Positions 31,046 through 43,200 of a DNA stretch of 46,287 bases are shown here, piece after piece. The translations under genes and the position numbers were made by a program. The notes under the pieces were generated by a model that did not search any database, had not been told where the DNA came from, and saw only the letters and a list, made by a program, of their open reading frames with translations. Location: the NCBI GenBank assembly GCA_036897485.1, contig JAYMTF010000197.1:1-46287 (forward strand), read 5' to 3'. Every line of letters begins with the position of its first letter. Position 1 is the stretch's first letter. The DNA is from Pelargonium nanum (lineage: Eukaryota > Streptophyta > Magnoliopsida > Geraniales > Geraniaceae).

Positions 31046-34000
31046 CAAGACCGATGTTTCTTTCCTTATTAAGAAAATAACAATATAAAAGATACATAAT
31101 TTTGAACATGGTTGACAATGTGTAACACGATTTGTAACTTGACGCGACTATAACACAAAAGAGTTTGAATACAAATTGATTATATCTTCGTCTATAAATT
31201 CAGATTGTTTAGTTACCCGGGTTTTTGTTTATATTAGAACATATCAAATCCTTTAACATGATTAACCAAATGGGTCATTAATTTTTGAGGATTGTGATCA
31301 TTAATGATGTGATAAGGGGCAAAAAGGGGACAAAAAATTTGTGTTTATTTGTTTGAAATGTAGTGAAGTTGGCAAATGGCGGAAGAGAAGAGAGTTGACT
31401 GAGAAAATGTTAAAGTCACCGGGTGTGGGACCTACAAGGGGACAGTTGCTTATTTTATAAACATGTGTCCACTCTCACACGTTCACCCTTGGATTTTACT
31501 CATTTTTCAACTCAAAGCTCAATCATATGTCGTTTATATAAGCGAGCAATATCTTTTATATAAAAACTCAAAGGTTAAATAAAAGTACAAAGAGTGTATC
31601 AACCCAAACAACGAGTAGGGCTCGAAACCCAGCTAGAAAGCGAGAAATCAATAGTACAAGACCTATCTATGCAAGATAGAAGAGAGAGAACAAAACTGTG
31701 ATCCCGCAAAACAACGTCCCCAACCGACGGGTAGATGTGACAGAATATTAGGCCATTTGTAACAAGCCAAATATGCCACTGAGTCACCAAACAAACTGCA
31801 TCCCATACTTTTGAAGTGAAAGGAGAACCCAAAAAGCAAGTCGACCAACCTGATAATACACATGTTTAGTGATAAATGAGCAAATATATTAGGCTAATTA
31901 ATATATCTTTTAGAAAAAAAATGTCACTTTTATTGGGACGAGGAAGTACTAAATCTCAAAACATTTGTCGAATTGTCAAACAATTAATTTGGAACAAAGG
32001 GAATGAAATAAAAAAAAATCAATGACATCTGATGCTACTCGATTTCTCACAAAATAGTTCAACAACAAGCAATTTATATGTGTACTATTAGTGCCACACA
32101 ATCTAAGGAGAACTTTCGAGAAGACTACACAATGTTGGAAGTGTACTATAATTATTCGCTAAAATTTGGAGATCACATGACAACTTGGACTCGTAACGTT
32201 TATAAGAAACTTATTATAATATGTGGACTAAAAGGTCATAGTATGCTCCTTTAGATCAGGTCAAAGAGATACATCATATGATTCTAAAGAGTAGAATCTA
32301 CTTGAACGACAAAGTTAATTTGATATTTATAGACATTGAAATTTATTTTTATCGATAATCCACTTCTGTGAATTGTAATTTAGACTCGAACCAACAATAA
32401 GATGTTACTCATCTTCTTCTCCAAGTTGATATTTGGTTTCCCAACAATAAGATTGTTGTACTCTTGTTTTGTTGGGTTTTTTTTTTTTTTCTATATATAA
32501 AATAATTCATTAAACTACACAATGAATGTGACATTTTTGCCATAAAATTCATCTATTCTGCTTAATATAATCGTTTGATCTCAACCAGAGAAACGTGATA
32601 TACAAATAATCAATTATTTAGTCATGTTGATACAAAGTTATATATTAACAATAAAATCTAGATATTAAATTTAAAAATAAACGATTCAAATATTAAAATT
32701 TTGTATAAGATGACATATAATGCACATGACATATATATGTATTTATATTTCATATATGTTGTAATTTAAAATTAAGTTTCAACGAATAACAATTCGATAT
32801 ATGTGACATCAACATTTTTTATCAATTTTGTACACAAATAATTCGGTTTATAAGACATATTGTACATGTCGCGTATTGTGGTTTGACCAAATAATTAATA
32901 AAATATTCATGTATTATTTTTTATTAATTGACATCATTTTGTACAAGATTTGAAATACATACTTAGATTTTTAAACAAAACATTCCACATGAAAATTTAG
33001 GAATGACACATTAAAATGTTCTTGCCCTTTTTTTTATATTAATAGCAACCAACTTTTCATTTTTTTTCCTACTTTTATCCACATGATATACTAACATCAA
33101 GAAACAAAATCTACAAAATGTGTTGTTTTGTGTTTTGTGAACCATCACTAAATTACATATAATTAGTTGGCAATAAAAAGTATTCATGTTCTCAATGGTC
33201 GGCTAGTTTTGTCCATATTACATGTTCTATGAAAAGAAAATATATATATATATTTTCTAATTCTACAATATAAGGCCATTTGTGACTCATTCCACTTTTG
33301 TTAATTTTGTTTGTATGCACAAAATTATTGCTTTATTACAAGGACTCCATTTTATTTATGGACAAAACAGTAACATATTTTTGATTCAGTTCACATGAGA
33401 AAGAAAACAAAACCAAAAAGAGATTAAAATCCAAATAATAATAATAATATTTAATTTGCTTGTTGTTCACAAGGACACCCAATGAGCTTAGAATATGAAT
33501 TTAACTCTTTAATATTTACAAAATTTCTTAGAACAATTATTAAATAATTTATTTTTCAAGATTCAAGATCCAATGCTAATGAGTTTTTATTGATGATTTT
33601 TCTTTTTTTATGATAGTTATTTTATCAGTATATCTAACTCATAGATTATGTTTGTAGTAAGAATTTTTCTATTATGTGCAAATCTTGTTTAAAAAAAAGG
33701 TCATAAAATTTTGAATTATATATTTTATAGTATTATTTTAACTAAATTTAATGTATTTTTTTTATATTTTTAATATATAATAAACCATATAAAACCTAAC
33801 ATTAAATACGACATTCAATGCCTCTCTATTTGTACATGTTATATAAATCAATATAAAAAATAAACCATGCAAGATCTCATGTTTTTACTTTAAACATCTA
33901 ACCAATAACATTAACTTAGATAAATAATGTTTAAAAATGTAAATTAAGGGTTATTTGTATGTATAAAAAAGTTGTTACCAAACTAGAATTTGGACTATCA

Positions 34001-35373
34001 AGATTTGATAAAATAAAAAAATGGAATTGACCAATATGACCAGGCAATTCAACCATAAACCACATATATATAGCTAATTAAATAAACCAATAAATTATGA
34101 TATTTTAGTTGCAAGTTGCAAATTGCAACAACCAAGAAAACAACTGCTAAATTTTAAGCAGATAAGGGTAGATGAGAGAGAGAAAGTTGACGATTCGTAC
34201 GTTCGTATTGAATATAGTTAATGTGCTATATAGATTAAAACGAACACGAAAAATTTATAAACATGAAATACGAACACATGTTTAACTAAACAAGCCTGTT
34301 GACAGGTTTAACTCATATCGGACACATTAATACGATTATTAAATGCACTTGTTAATAATCAATTTCTACCCAAGATTTATTGTAATTTATATTTCTAGAC
34401 TTATTGGGCTGGGCTCATTGGCTTTTATGGGCCAGCCCAATGGGCCTCAACTTCTAGTTTCAAGACTCATTTCATGTCGAAACAACTTGTATCTGTTCAT
34501 CTGTTCAGCCCAAGTAGAAATTTTACTAGCATTTCTACAGATTCGAATCACACGAAATATGTTTGGTTAGTTTTGAATAAAAGTATGTAAATTGGGTCGA
34601 GCAACTCATACTCGACTAACCTACACTTTCTGATATATATAGAAACTTACACGAATTTGCCACTTATGCGTATGTCAATTGTGCACTAGGTGCCCGAGAC
34701 TCTCGTTTTTATAAGAACTAAAAGGGATCATTTATGTACACAACGTCACTTCAACTTTTGTGCAATGATCGAAAAACCAGACCCAGCCGACCTGTTCAAC
34801 TAAGACCCCGTTGGTGAACCATCAAACCAACTACTCCTGCCCTGAAATGAGTATTGGTTTCTATCTTAAGAAAATTTAAGGAGAAGGTAATTAACTATAC
34901 ACGTTTCCTTTTTTTTTTATTATAAAAAGTTGGGACCCCACGTTACTGGATACCTTAATCAGATAAGTGGAAATGGTGATTCAATCAACTGACATATTGG
35001 ACTCGAACTTGTGACTCAATCAACTGACTTCTTTGACTCAAACTAGTGACTCAAACCACTGACTGATTTGACTTTGATCCGACTTTTAAAACATCACGGA
35101 AACCCCTAGTGTATGCATTATATCTCTTTCAAGTTGATTCCAATTTTGTTATAGCTATAATTTGTAGTTGCACCTAAACAAGTCACAACTTACAAATCCA
35201 ACATCCAAACTTATAGTGCCTATATGGAGGTTGATGGTCTCACCCACACAAACATTTGCTTCAAAACAATGGAAAAGCTCAACCCTCTTCCTCCAAAGGC
35301 CAAAACTGAAAGAAAAGAGAAACAGCTCCATTACCTGTTTTGAGCTTCTTTGTGATCAAGACCCAAAACCACC
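31046..35373. other. Gene-free, very AT-rich intergenic region with TE relics
   Basis: Positions 31600-31870 (-) hold a probable second piece of the LINE relic. About 31900-34200 is strongly AT-rich with poly-T, TA and AAT microsatellites (around 32468, 33239 and 33437) and no coding signal. A dispersed repeat occupies about 32773-32860, paired with 44589-44680. Positions 34400-34446 carry a cluster of GGGCT/GGGCC words with no gene start nearby, probably within a repeat. Nothing else is supported. The region could act as a matrix-attachment-type spacer, but that is only suggested by composition. Confidence 0.55.
31600..31870 (-). pseudogene. LINE reverse-transcriptase C-terminal region fragment
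   Basis: One frame reads VTQWHIWLVTNGLIFCHIYP, resembling the W-x-IW-x-x-R-N-x-x-IF stretch that follows the zinc-finger region between reverse transcriptase and RNase H in plant LINEs. Here the usual RN is TN. It has the same strand and the expected order relative to the RNase H fragment at 30690-31045, with about 550 bp of unrelated sequence between. The assignment is by motif only. Confidence 0.45.
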
Positions 35374-38300
35374 TCAAATGGCATAAATTGGGTTCACTTC
35401 TGACTCAGACTCCGAGGGACGCCACGAGCTGATGTTGCTCAGGCTCTTCTTCAGCTTCTCTTTCGCCTTCTTCCTCAGTTTCCGAATCCTTTTGTACTTC
35501 ACCACATAATATGTCATTGTCCCGAGAACACTCGCCATTAAAACTCCTCCTATGACCGTGACAAGAATCGCTGCCCATCTGTGACGCCGGCCAACAACTA
35601 TATATGATGAAGAAATGAATGCAACAGTAGTGCACACAGAGGCCAGCCACATCAGCTTGTTGATTACCTCCACCACTCGCCTTTCGGATTTGGTCTCGCC
35701 TCTAACAAGTGTGATTTGCACTACCACGACAGCTAGTGAAGTGAAGAGCGCAATGGCGTTGAAGATGAAGAAGATCTGGAACGATGGACTGCTTGCGACA
35801 ACAGATTCTCCAGCATCGTTGTCTCCGCCAGGGACGGTGAATATAGCTGCGAAGGCCACTGTTGCGAAGAGTACTGCTACGACTGTTACTGAATTGGTAG
35901 CATTGTTGATTCCTTCCCTGTGGAGCTTCCGGAGCTCCTTGGCGATTCCATTCACATTCTTGTTGGTTTTGCGGGTTTGTAAGAGCTGGCTTTGGACGTC
36001 TTTCTTGAGCTCTGTAACGTATTTCCTGAGCTCGTATTTTGGCTGGTTCAGTTGATTTGCTTTGACTGCGCCGTAACTAGACAAACACTCTTTTATTTCT
36101 ATGGTCTCTTCCGATGGGGCTAGTCCTTCAGCTATATCAAGTGGTGTTTTATGTTCTCTTGTTAGCGCATTGACATTGGTGTCAGGTAGAAGTAACAGTA
36201 CATTCACTATCTGCAAAAACAAAGTGCCAGGATCGGTGCATACATATTTATAAGTCATGTGTAGGAAATTATCATAATAGCCAGTAAAAGCAGTGATTAA
36301 GCTAAGCCTGAATTGTAATATCAGGGCCAACCTGATTTCTCATAATGGGAAGGTCAATCTCAGTGCATTTAGAGGAGCATATATACACAATCACTATGTG
36401 TGTGTTTCGGGTCTTGGATCGCTTTCAAGTTGAAAAAGCTTACCCCGAACCAGACCTGCAAGAAGTCTGGGTTGCGGGTTTTACATATAAAATGTGTGGG
36501 CAAGTGTGGGATGGCCCGTCCCATCCCGAAAACTAATAGAATCCTTTTAATGTGACCCGAAACCACAAGAATGTGGGTTGAATTTTGGGTGTCCGCGAGT
36601 TCAGGTTCAAATTATGTGTGTGACACTATGTTCACGCACACGAGCAAAAGTGAGGGAGGTCTAACTCCTACGTGCACGAGCCTCCCACCATCGTGGGATC
36701 TGGGAGTGGTTATTTATGTACAAAATCCTACTCAGGTTTTGCAGAGATTGTTTTTCATCAAAGCTAACATTATAAATTCAAAGTACTCAGTATCAATTAC
36801 CTCTCCTCGCTTCTTCCTGGTGGCTACGTGCAATGCTGTGTTGCCGAATCTGTCTGGGAGCATGACAATAGCTGCATCTACTTCAAGAAGCAACTTCACC
36901 ACTTCACTGCTAACCCCCTTCACAGCCATATGCAATGCGGTCTGGCCCTTCTTGTCTGTTCTTCGAGCTAGTTGTGGATCTTTTTCAAGCAATATTTTCA
37001 CAATGTCCACATGACCCTGGCGAGCTGCCAAGTGCAATGCATTCTTTCCGTTCGATCCTGCTATTTCTATTAAGCTGGGATCTTTCGAAAGCAACTGATG
37101 AACTATTGCTGTATGCCCCCGAGCAGCTGCAGATATGAGAGGGGTTGCATTGGATTGGCCAACCGTCTTGCATAATCCTGGGTCATATTCCAGTAGCACC
37201 TGAACAATGGCTGCAAAAGGTAGTTATGCAACTGTAGCGACCCAGTTTGTACTTTCTGCTGAAGAACAGAATGCCAAAAACATGCCAGCAGTAAAATCAA
37301 TAAACTTGGGAACAATAGTAGAGACCAAAAAGACGCTTTTAAAACCCAAACCGTGCCCACAAATTTCCGAAGCTGAAAATGATTAGATATTCAATCTTGC
37401 AAAACATCATGATTGTCAAATGACACTTCAGACTTGACACTCTAAAAAATTTAGTTTAAGAACCTTGTCGAGCTTTTTCATGTGCATTGGAAATTGATAC
37501 TACTAATCTTAAACAAACTTAAGATAAGTTGATTCATTTTTGTGGTCAAAAGTTTCATCCCATACACAATTCAACTTCTTAAGAAATTGTACACTTCAAA
37601 GTTTAAACACATTACTGCACTATTGCGATTCTTGCTCCTCTCTTCCATTATTGGTAGAGCAAAACATTGCTATAGAAAAAAATAACCAACACCAAGATTC
37701 TAAATTACTCCCCTCATGATGCATCAATTATGGCAAGAACTCCAACTCACTTAGAGTCCCATATAGCGAGAACATCTAGTCCACAAAGCAAAAATAAGTC
37801 TAGCTCAATCAAGCGACAAAACTATGAGTTCAAACATAAACGCACGAGTTAAGCCTTCACTTGACAACAATCAAAAACCTCATGTCACGACATGTCGAGT
37901 GGGACCTAACCATTAAGTTCCTCGAAGCACAGGATCTCCTATATTAGCCTAGCATTACAAACAAACTCGAGTCCAGGTCACAGTTAAACGAGATGAAGCT
38001 CACTCTTGTGAGTGAAGCCTTCACCAGACAACAATCAAGAACACAAAATTCCTCAACACGCATGATCTCACACTCAAAAAATCACAACTCATCCACCAAT
38101 TGCTCATGCCAATCTCAAGCTATCTGAATTATCATTTGTTATCAGATAATTACACGCACTGGAGGTACAATGAGATCTAAAATGCAAATGAATTTGAACA
38201 AAATCAAAGCCAAAATTAGATCAAATCAGATCATTACCTTCATGACCTTTAACAGCAGCAATATGCAGCGGATCGAAACCAGACTGATTCTTCGCTGTAA

Positions 38301-38883
38301 TGCCCGCTTTAGTTGAATACGGCAACAGCTCCTTCACCACATCAAGATGCCCTCTCTCAGCAGCAGTGAACAGAGCCGTCTCCCCCAATTCATTCACCTC
38401 ATTCACAATCGCAGACCTAATTTCCGCTACCTCAGCATCGAAATCCGCCGCATTAAGCGTCCCAACCATCTGAGCATCGATTTCACCGAGAATCTGTCGC
38501 ACGGCGGTGAGATCGCCCCGCCGCGCGGCCAGGTGGAGCTCGGTGTCATTGTGCCGGCCGGTGACCTGCTTCACGTACAGCTTCTTCCCTGCCTGATCGA
38601 TCCGCTTCCCGGAGTTTGAAAGAACCAGAGACTTGCTCGAATTGGAGACGAGCTGCGCCCTAGGAGACGACGGCCTCGAAGAATCAGTGTTGAACAGCTT
38701 CGATGGAGAACGACGAATGCCGAGACCTTTCTCTAGATCGAGCTGCAGCTTTCGGCCTTCACGAATCAGATCAACACAATCAAAATGTCAGATCTCTACC
38801 ATTTTCTGTCGTTTTCTCGGGAACCAAACAGACGATAAGAAAATGGAAAAGAAACTGAGATTGAGAGATTTATTACCTTCCAT
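35374..38883 (-). CDS. ITN1: ITN1-like ankyrin/PGG plasma-membrane protein, 4 exons, 590 aa
   Basis: Exons on the minus strand are 38883-38877 (only 7 nt coding), 38756-38238, 37210-36801 and 36210-35374; the joined frame is open. The protein begins MEGRKLQLDLEKGLGIRRSP and contains GKKLYVKQVTGRHNDTELHL, then ankyrin repeats from about residue 70 to 345 (for example GETALFTAAERGHLDVVKEL and GQTALHMAVKG). A basic linker leads to the PGG domain: FTVPGG at about 436-441 and hydrophobic segments at about 420-438, 458-478, 497-517 and 524-547. The C-terminus is basic (RIRKLRKKAKEKLKK) and ends NPIYAI. As I recall, Arabidopsis ITN1 is also about 590 residues. It promotes salt- and ABA-linked reactive-oxygen responses at the plasma membrane, so a similar role is inferred. 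Intron 3 holds a SINE fragment and intron 2 a short direct repeat. An out-of-frame ATG lies 19 nt before the start. Confidence 0.9.
36635..36745 (-). mobile_element. SINE 3'-body fragment in intron 3 of the ITN1-like gene
   Basis: Read on the minus strand: TGCAAAACCTGAGTAGGATT, then CCCACGATGGTGGGAGGCTC, then GTGCACGTAGG. This is the plant SINE body pattern (tgcaxxxxgGGTAAGG...CCCAGAyCCCrCrxxGyGGGAGCcTcGTGCAC). The same pattern occurs at 41137-41251, so the window carries at least two relatives of this family. The tRNA-like head is not evident. Confidence 0.6.
37851..38044 (+). repeat. Short direct repeat in intron 2 of the ITN1-like gene
   Basis: AAGCCTTCACTTGACAACAA (37851-) and AAGCCTTCACCAGACAACAA (38015-) are near-identical over about 30 bp and are followed by TCAA(A/G)AAC in both. 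A remnant of a duplicated repeat is likely; function is not indicated. Confidence 0.6.
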
Positions 38884-39317
38884 ATATGTTGATGATGAGC
38901 ATTATGATAGTGGAGTCGATTATGTGATTGTGATTATGTAGATCGGAGGTGGTGGCTTGAGCTCAGTGAACGGAAAAAATGGCGGAGACGGTGGTGCTTT
39001 TGGTCTCTACAGTGCTGTTAGGCGCTTGAAGCGGTAACATTTCCCGCAAAAATAATATTTTTACTGGACTGTAATTTTATAATTAAAAAAATTATAATTA
39101 TTTTATATACATAATTCAATTTGTTTGATATTTATTTTGTTCCATATTGGTAGCAGGTTTAATTTTTTTGTTTTAACTTAGTTTTTAATTGTTCTATTTT
39201 ATTTCGAATTTGTCAAATCTAAACCAGTATTTTTTTTTTGTCCAATTTGATATCTCAATTATACAATTTTATTATAAAATGGTTTCATTCATAATTTTAT
39301 CTTATTTGATCTCCAAT

Positions 39318-39920
39318 TACTAGCTATGTGTAAAAATGGTACGGTTCATGGTTTCAACACTGGAAATGTGATGGTGGTTGGGAAATCTTCCTCGGTTGCT
39401 GCAACAGTTTCAACCAAGTGGAGTGCTCCGGCAGAATTAGTCATGAAGGTCAATACAAATGGCTTTGTCTTCTCGGAGTGCAATTGTTCTGGTGGAAGCT
39501 GGCTTGTACACGACTGGAGGGGGAGGTGTTGGGGTGGAGGCCGGGTTGGCTGGACTGATGCTCTTGATCCGGGCCTCGTAGAGGTTATGACCATTCGGGA
39601 AGCTCTATCGTGGATAGTGGCTCCGGGTTGGGGAAAAATTTATATCGAAGTTGGGATAATATTATAGTCGAGTCTAATGCAAGCATTACCATTCAGATAA
39701 TTAAGATTGAAATGGAGGATTTTAGTGTCTTAGTCTTGTTATAAGTGACATATTGTCAGTTTCCTCTTGAGTTCAAATTTGTTCGTTGTTCTGCGAATCA
39801 GGCGGCTCACTGTCGGTTTAGATGGGTGGATTGGTTTGCATAGCCCTATTGATTTATCTAATGTTCTAGCTATGGATTATTTGAATTAATTAAAGTAATT
39901 CTGTCACCCTAAAAAAAATC
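39318..39920 (+). pseudogene. LINE RNase H domain remnant with A-tail
   Basis: One frame gives WSAPAELVMKVNTNGFVF, SGGSWLVHDWRGRCW and REALSWI, then a VESNAS...IQII segment. After an internal TAA, FKFVRCSANQAAHCRF follows. These are the ordered segments of an RNase H-like domain from plant LINEs (KxNxDG, EaxAlreAL, vEsDs, FxxVxRxxNxxAH). The first catalytic Asp is replaced (NTNG for NTDG) and stops are present. It ends near a short A-run at 39911-39918 preceded by TCTGTCACCC, as at LINE 3' ends. It lies in the divergent spacer between the ITN1-like and pectate-lyase-like genes. Confidence 0.7.
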
Positions 39921-40155
39921 TTAGTTAGTTGTAAAATAACCGCCAACTAACTCATTTAAATGACAGCTACAAGACAAAATATATAACTGTCGGTACTCAA
40001 AAAGGTAACAGCTTTACCGCTACACAGAAACAGAGCAACTCTGTTTCCGTTGCCAACAATTCAAGAACCGTCTCTGTCATCAATTTAAATCCGCCACCGC
40101 AACAGTAACATACCTAACGGTCAAATTTCCCGATTCTAAATCCAGCTCCTCTCCT

Positions 40156-40166
40156 CCTTTAAATAT
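40156..40166 (+). promoter_or_regulatory. Possible TATA box of the pectate-lyase-like gene
   Basis: CTTTAAATATG lies about 60-70 bp before the ATG at 40225. If transcription starts about 30 bp downstream, the leader is short. The ATG at 40165 and its 13-codon frame would then lie outside the transcript. Confidence 0.4.
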
Positions 40167-40224
40167 GGACCCTCCGATCATGCTCCTCCATCATCACCAC
40201 CGTTAACTGCAACCCAAGTCGACG

Positions 40225-43200
40225 ATGGTGTCGCTTCCGTACGCTCACGTCGACTCTAGCTTGCGAGCTCTCGCCGGCCAGGCCGAGGGTTTTGGTCGCT
40301 TCGCCGTCGGTGGCCTCGACGGTCAACTCTATCGCGTCACCAATTTGGCCGGTAAATGTCTATTTCATTTCTAGGGTTTTTCCGATTTGCTTTACTTTTC
40401 TGAAAATTGTGAATTGAGGTAGGGGTTGGATTTGAATTTTTGTTTAGTCGTGAGGATCGAGAATCGGAATTGGAACCAGATTCTCATTGTTCGTGTTTGG
40501 ATCGTGATTTGTTGGGTTTGAAATGAGGATAAATTCATGATTTTCAATACCTATTTGCATTATAGTTACAATAATTAAGGGTGTTTGATGTTTGTATTTG
40601 AGCGTAGTGAATTTTGCTAGTTTGGGATTTGATTTCTCATTTGGGAGAATGTTTGGAGTCTATGGAGAAAGAAAATTTCAAAAACAAAATAATGGGTTTT
40701 TGTTGGATTTGAGATTGAAATTGTGGGTGTTTTTGAAGTTTGCGTTTTGATGTGTTTTTGTTGGATTGAAAGATGATTTTTGAGGGTCAAACATGGCGGT
40801 ACAGTAAATATGTCATGTTAAAGTCACATGTTCGGGTAAAACAAAATAGTACTATGCAAAGTAGGTTAAGGTTGACAACAAAATGATCCTCTTTAGGCCC
40901 CATGGTGTTGAGTTCGAAATTGAAATTTTGTGTGGGTTTGAAGTTTGAGCTTTGATGGGTAACTCTTAGCGCAACGGTACGTTTGTTGTGTCAAGGTCAG
41001 ATGTTTGGGTCAGAAAAACAACTAAGTACGGTAAGGTTGTGAACAAAGTGACCCACCTCATACCTTATAACGGTGGGAAGCTTGCCATTTTGAAAGTTGC
41101 TTTCTCATTTTAAGTTGGCATTAGATTCCCAAAACATGCATTGCGGAACGGTAGTGTGTTGTCCTGTGACCTCAAGTTTCATTTCAAGAAAACAACCTCT
41201 AGAACCCACAACGGTGGGATTCGTGGGAGCCTCGTGCACTCGGCTTTTTTTATATCGAAATTCCAAAACAATATTGGCAGATAATATCCAAAACAATGTA
41301 CCTAAGAAGCAGCCTAAGAACCTATACTACTTTTTATTTATACCAAAGTGTTTTAGGTTGCCAAATATTATACATGAAGTTGTATAGGTTCTTAATCAAA
41401 ACTTGCATTTGTTGTTTGTTCTATGTAATGTAGATGATGGACCGGGATCACTTAGAGATGGGTGTCGCAAGAAAGAACCACTTTGGATTGTCTTTGACGT
41501 GTCAGGAACCATTCATCTCCAATCTTTCTTGAGTGTCTCGTCTTACAAAACTATTGATGGCCGGGGGCAAAGGATAAAGCTCTCCGGAAAAGGCCTAAGG
41601 CTCAAGGAATGCGAGCATATAATTGTATGCAATCTAGAGTTCGAAGGTGGCACCGGACCAGATGCCGATGCCATTCAGATCAAACCCCATTCGAAGCACA
41701 TTTGGATAGATCGTTGCAGCCTCAGTAACTATCACGACGGACTGATAGATATCACTCGAGAAAGCACAGATATTACCATTTCTAGGTGAGCGAATCCTCA
41801 ATATTTGGGAACTTTAGTACTTTTTTGTTGCACGTGAATTGTAATTATTGCCTCTAACTAATGATTGATTAGGTGTCGGTTTACCCAGCACGATAAGACG
41901 ATACTTATAGGAGCAGATCCATCTCACGTTGGTGATAGGTCCATTCGCGTTACCATTCATCATTGTTTCTTTGACGGGACTCGACAGAGGCATCCTCGCG
42001 TTAGGTTTGCTAAAGTACATTTGTACAACAATTACACCAGAAACTGGGGCATTTATGCTCTTTGCGCTAGTGTTGATTCACAGGTAATAGAGATTATGTT
42101 CTTAGATAGCGTTTGGATTAGAAATTCTGTTCAGGAATGGAAATCAAGAATCGGAATGAGAATTTCTGATTAGGGCTTTATGGTCATGCAAATGACTGTC
42201 ATTCTTGATTCTCATACTCGTTCCAAAAAATTTAATCGAAACGCTGCCTTAGTTCTTATCATTTGCAATTACAAGCCCTATTTTACGGTGTTTTGTGTAA
42301 ATATATTTGTTCTTTCTGTTTTGATATCAGATATACTCTCAGTGCAATATATACGAAGCAGGACAGAAGAAAGTGGCATTCAAGTATCTTACGGAGAAGG
42401 TAAGTCAAATCTCTTTACATTTCTTACATAAGACTTGGCTTGATATATATTTACTTCTATGTCGCTGCTTTTAATTGGTTCTGATGATTGATTGATTGAT
42501 TAAAAGAGCTTCTTGACTATAGATAGTCTTTCACTAAATCTGAAAACTATAGATACCATGAACTGATGCAATTCTATTAGTTAAAGACATAAATGTTCCT
42601 ATCAACTTTGTCAAAATCCGAATGTGTTTTAGAGCCTCCTTTACTAAACAAGAAGCTTTGTACGCTGTTGCTATGTTGAAATGATAAATATACAGTCAAC
42701 CACTCTTCAATATCCTTTCTAAGCACCTAACTCTTTGGTTAATGGAGCAAAACATACAAGCAAATAGTTTAGTGTCCTCGTCATCATTATTGTTACTTCA
42801 CATCATTATCTATCTACACATAAATCAAACATAGCTGGCATGTTACTGTCCTGAAAACTACATGTCCCAACCCTTAAACCGGTGAGTTAAAAGCACCGAA
42901 AGCATTGGTTATAGGTCCTTGTCCTCAATGGATAGAAAAATTCGCAAAAGGATGATCCGAAACTGTCGGTTCTGTGACGATTCATATTATGACGCACACA
43001 ACAAATAGACAGCAATCTTGGATGATACATGTATATGTTGATTATGAACCTTCGTGTGCTTCAAAATGAACTTCTCGAGTTAATTATTCGTAAGCATGAC
43101 TTGAAAGTGTTTGTTGGAGTGTTTGCACAACTCGTAAACCCATTGTTTGACTTTGCTATCCAATATAGAAACTGCTTCCCAATTACGCAGCCCGTCACAT

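Noticed and set aside
40165-40206. 13-codon upstream frame before the pectate-lyase-like start
   Set aside because: It starts within the probable TATA region, so it is unlikely to be in the transcript.
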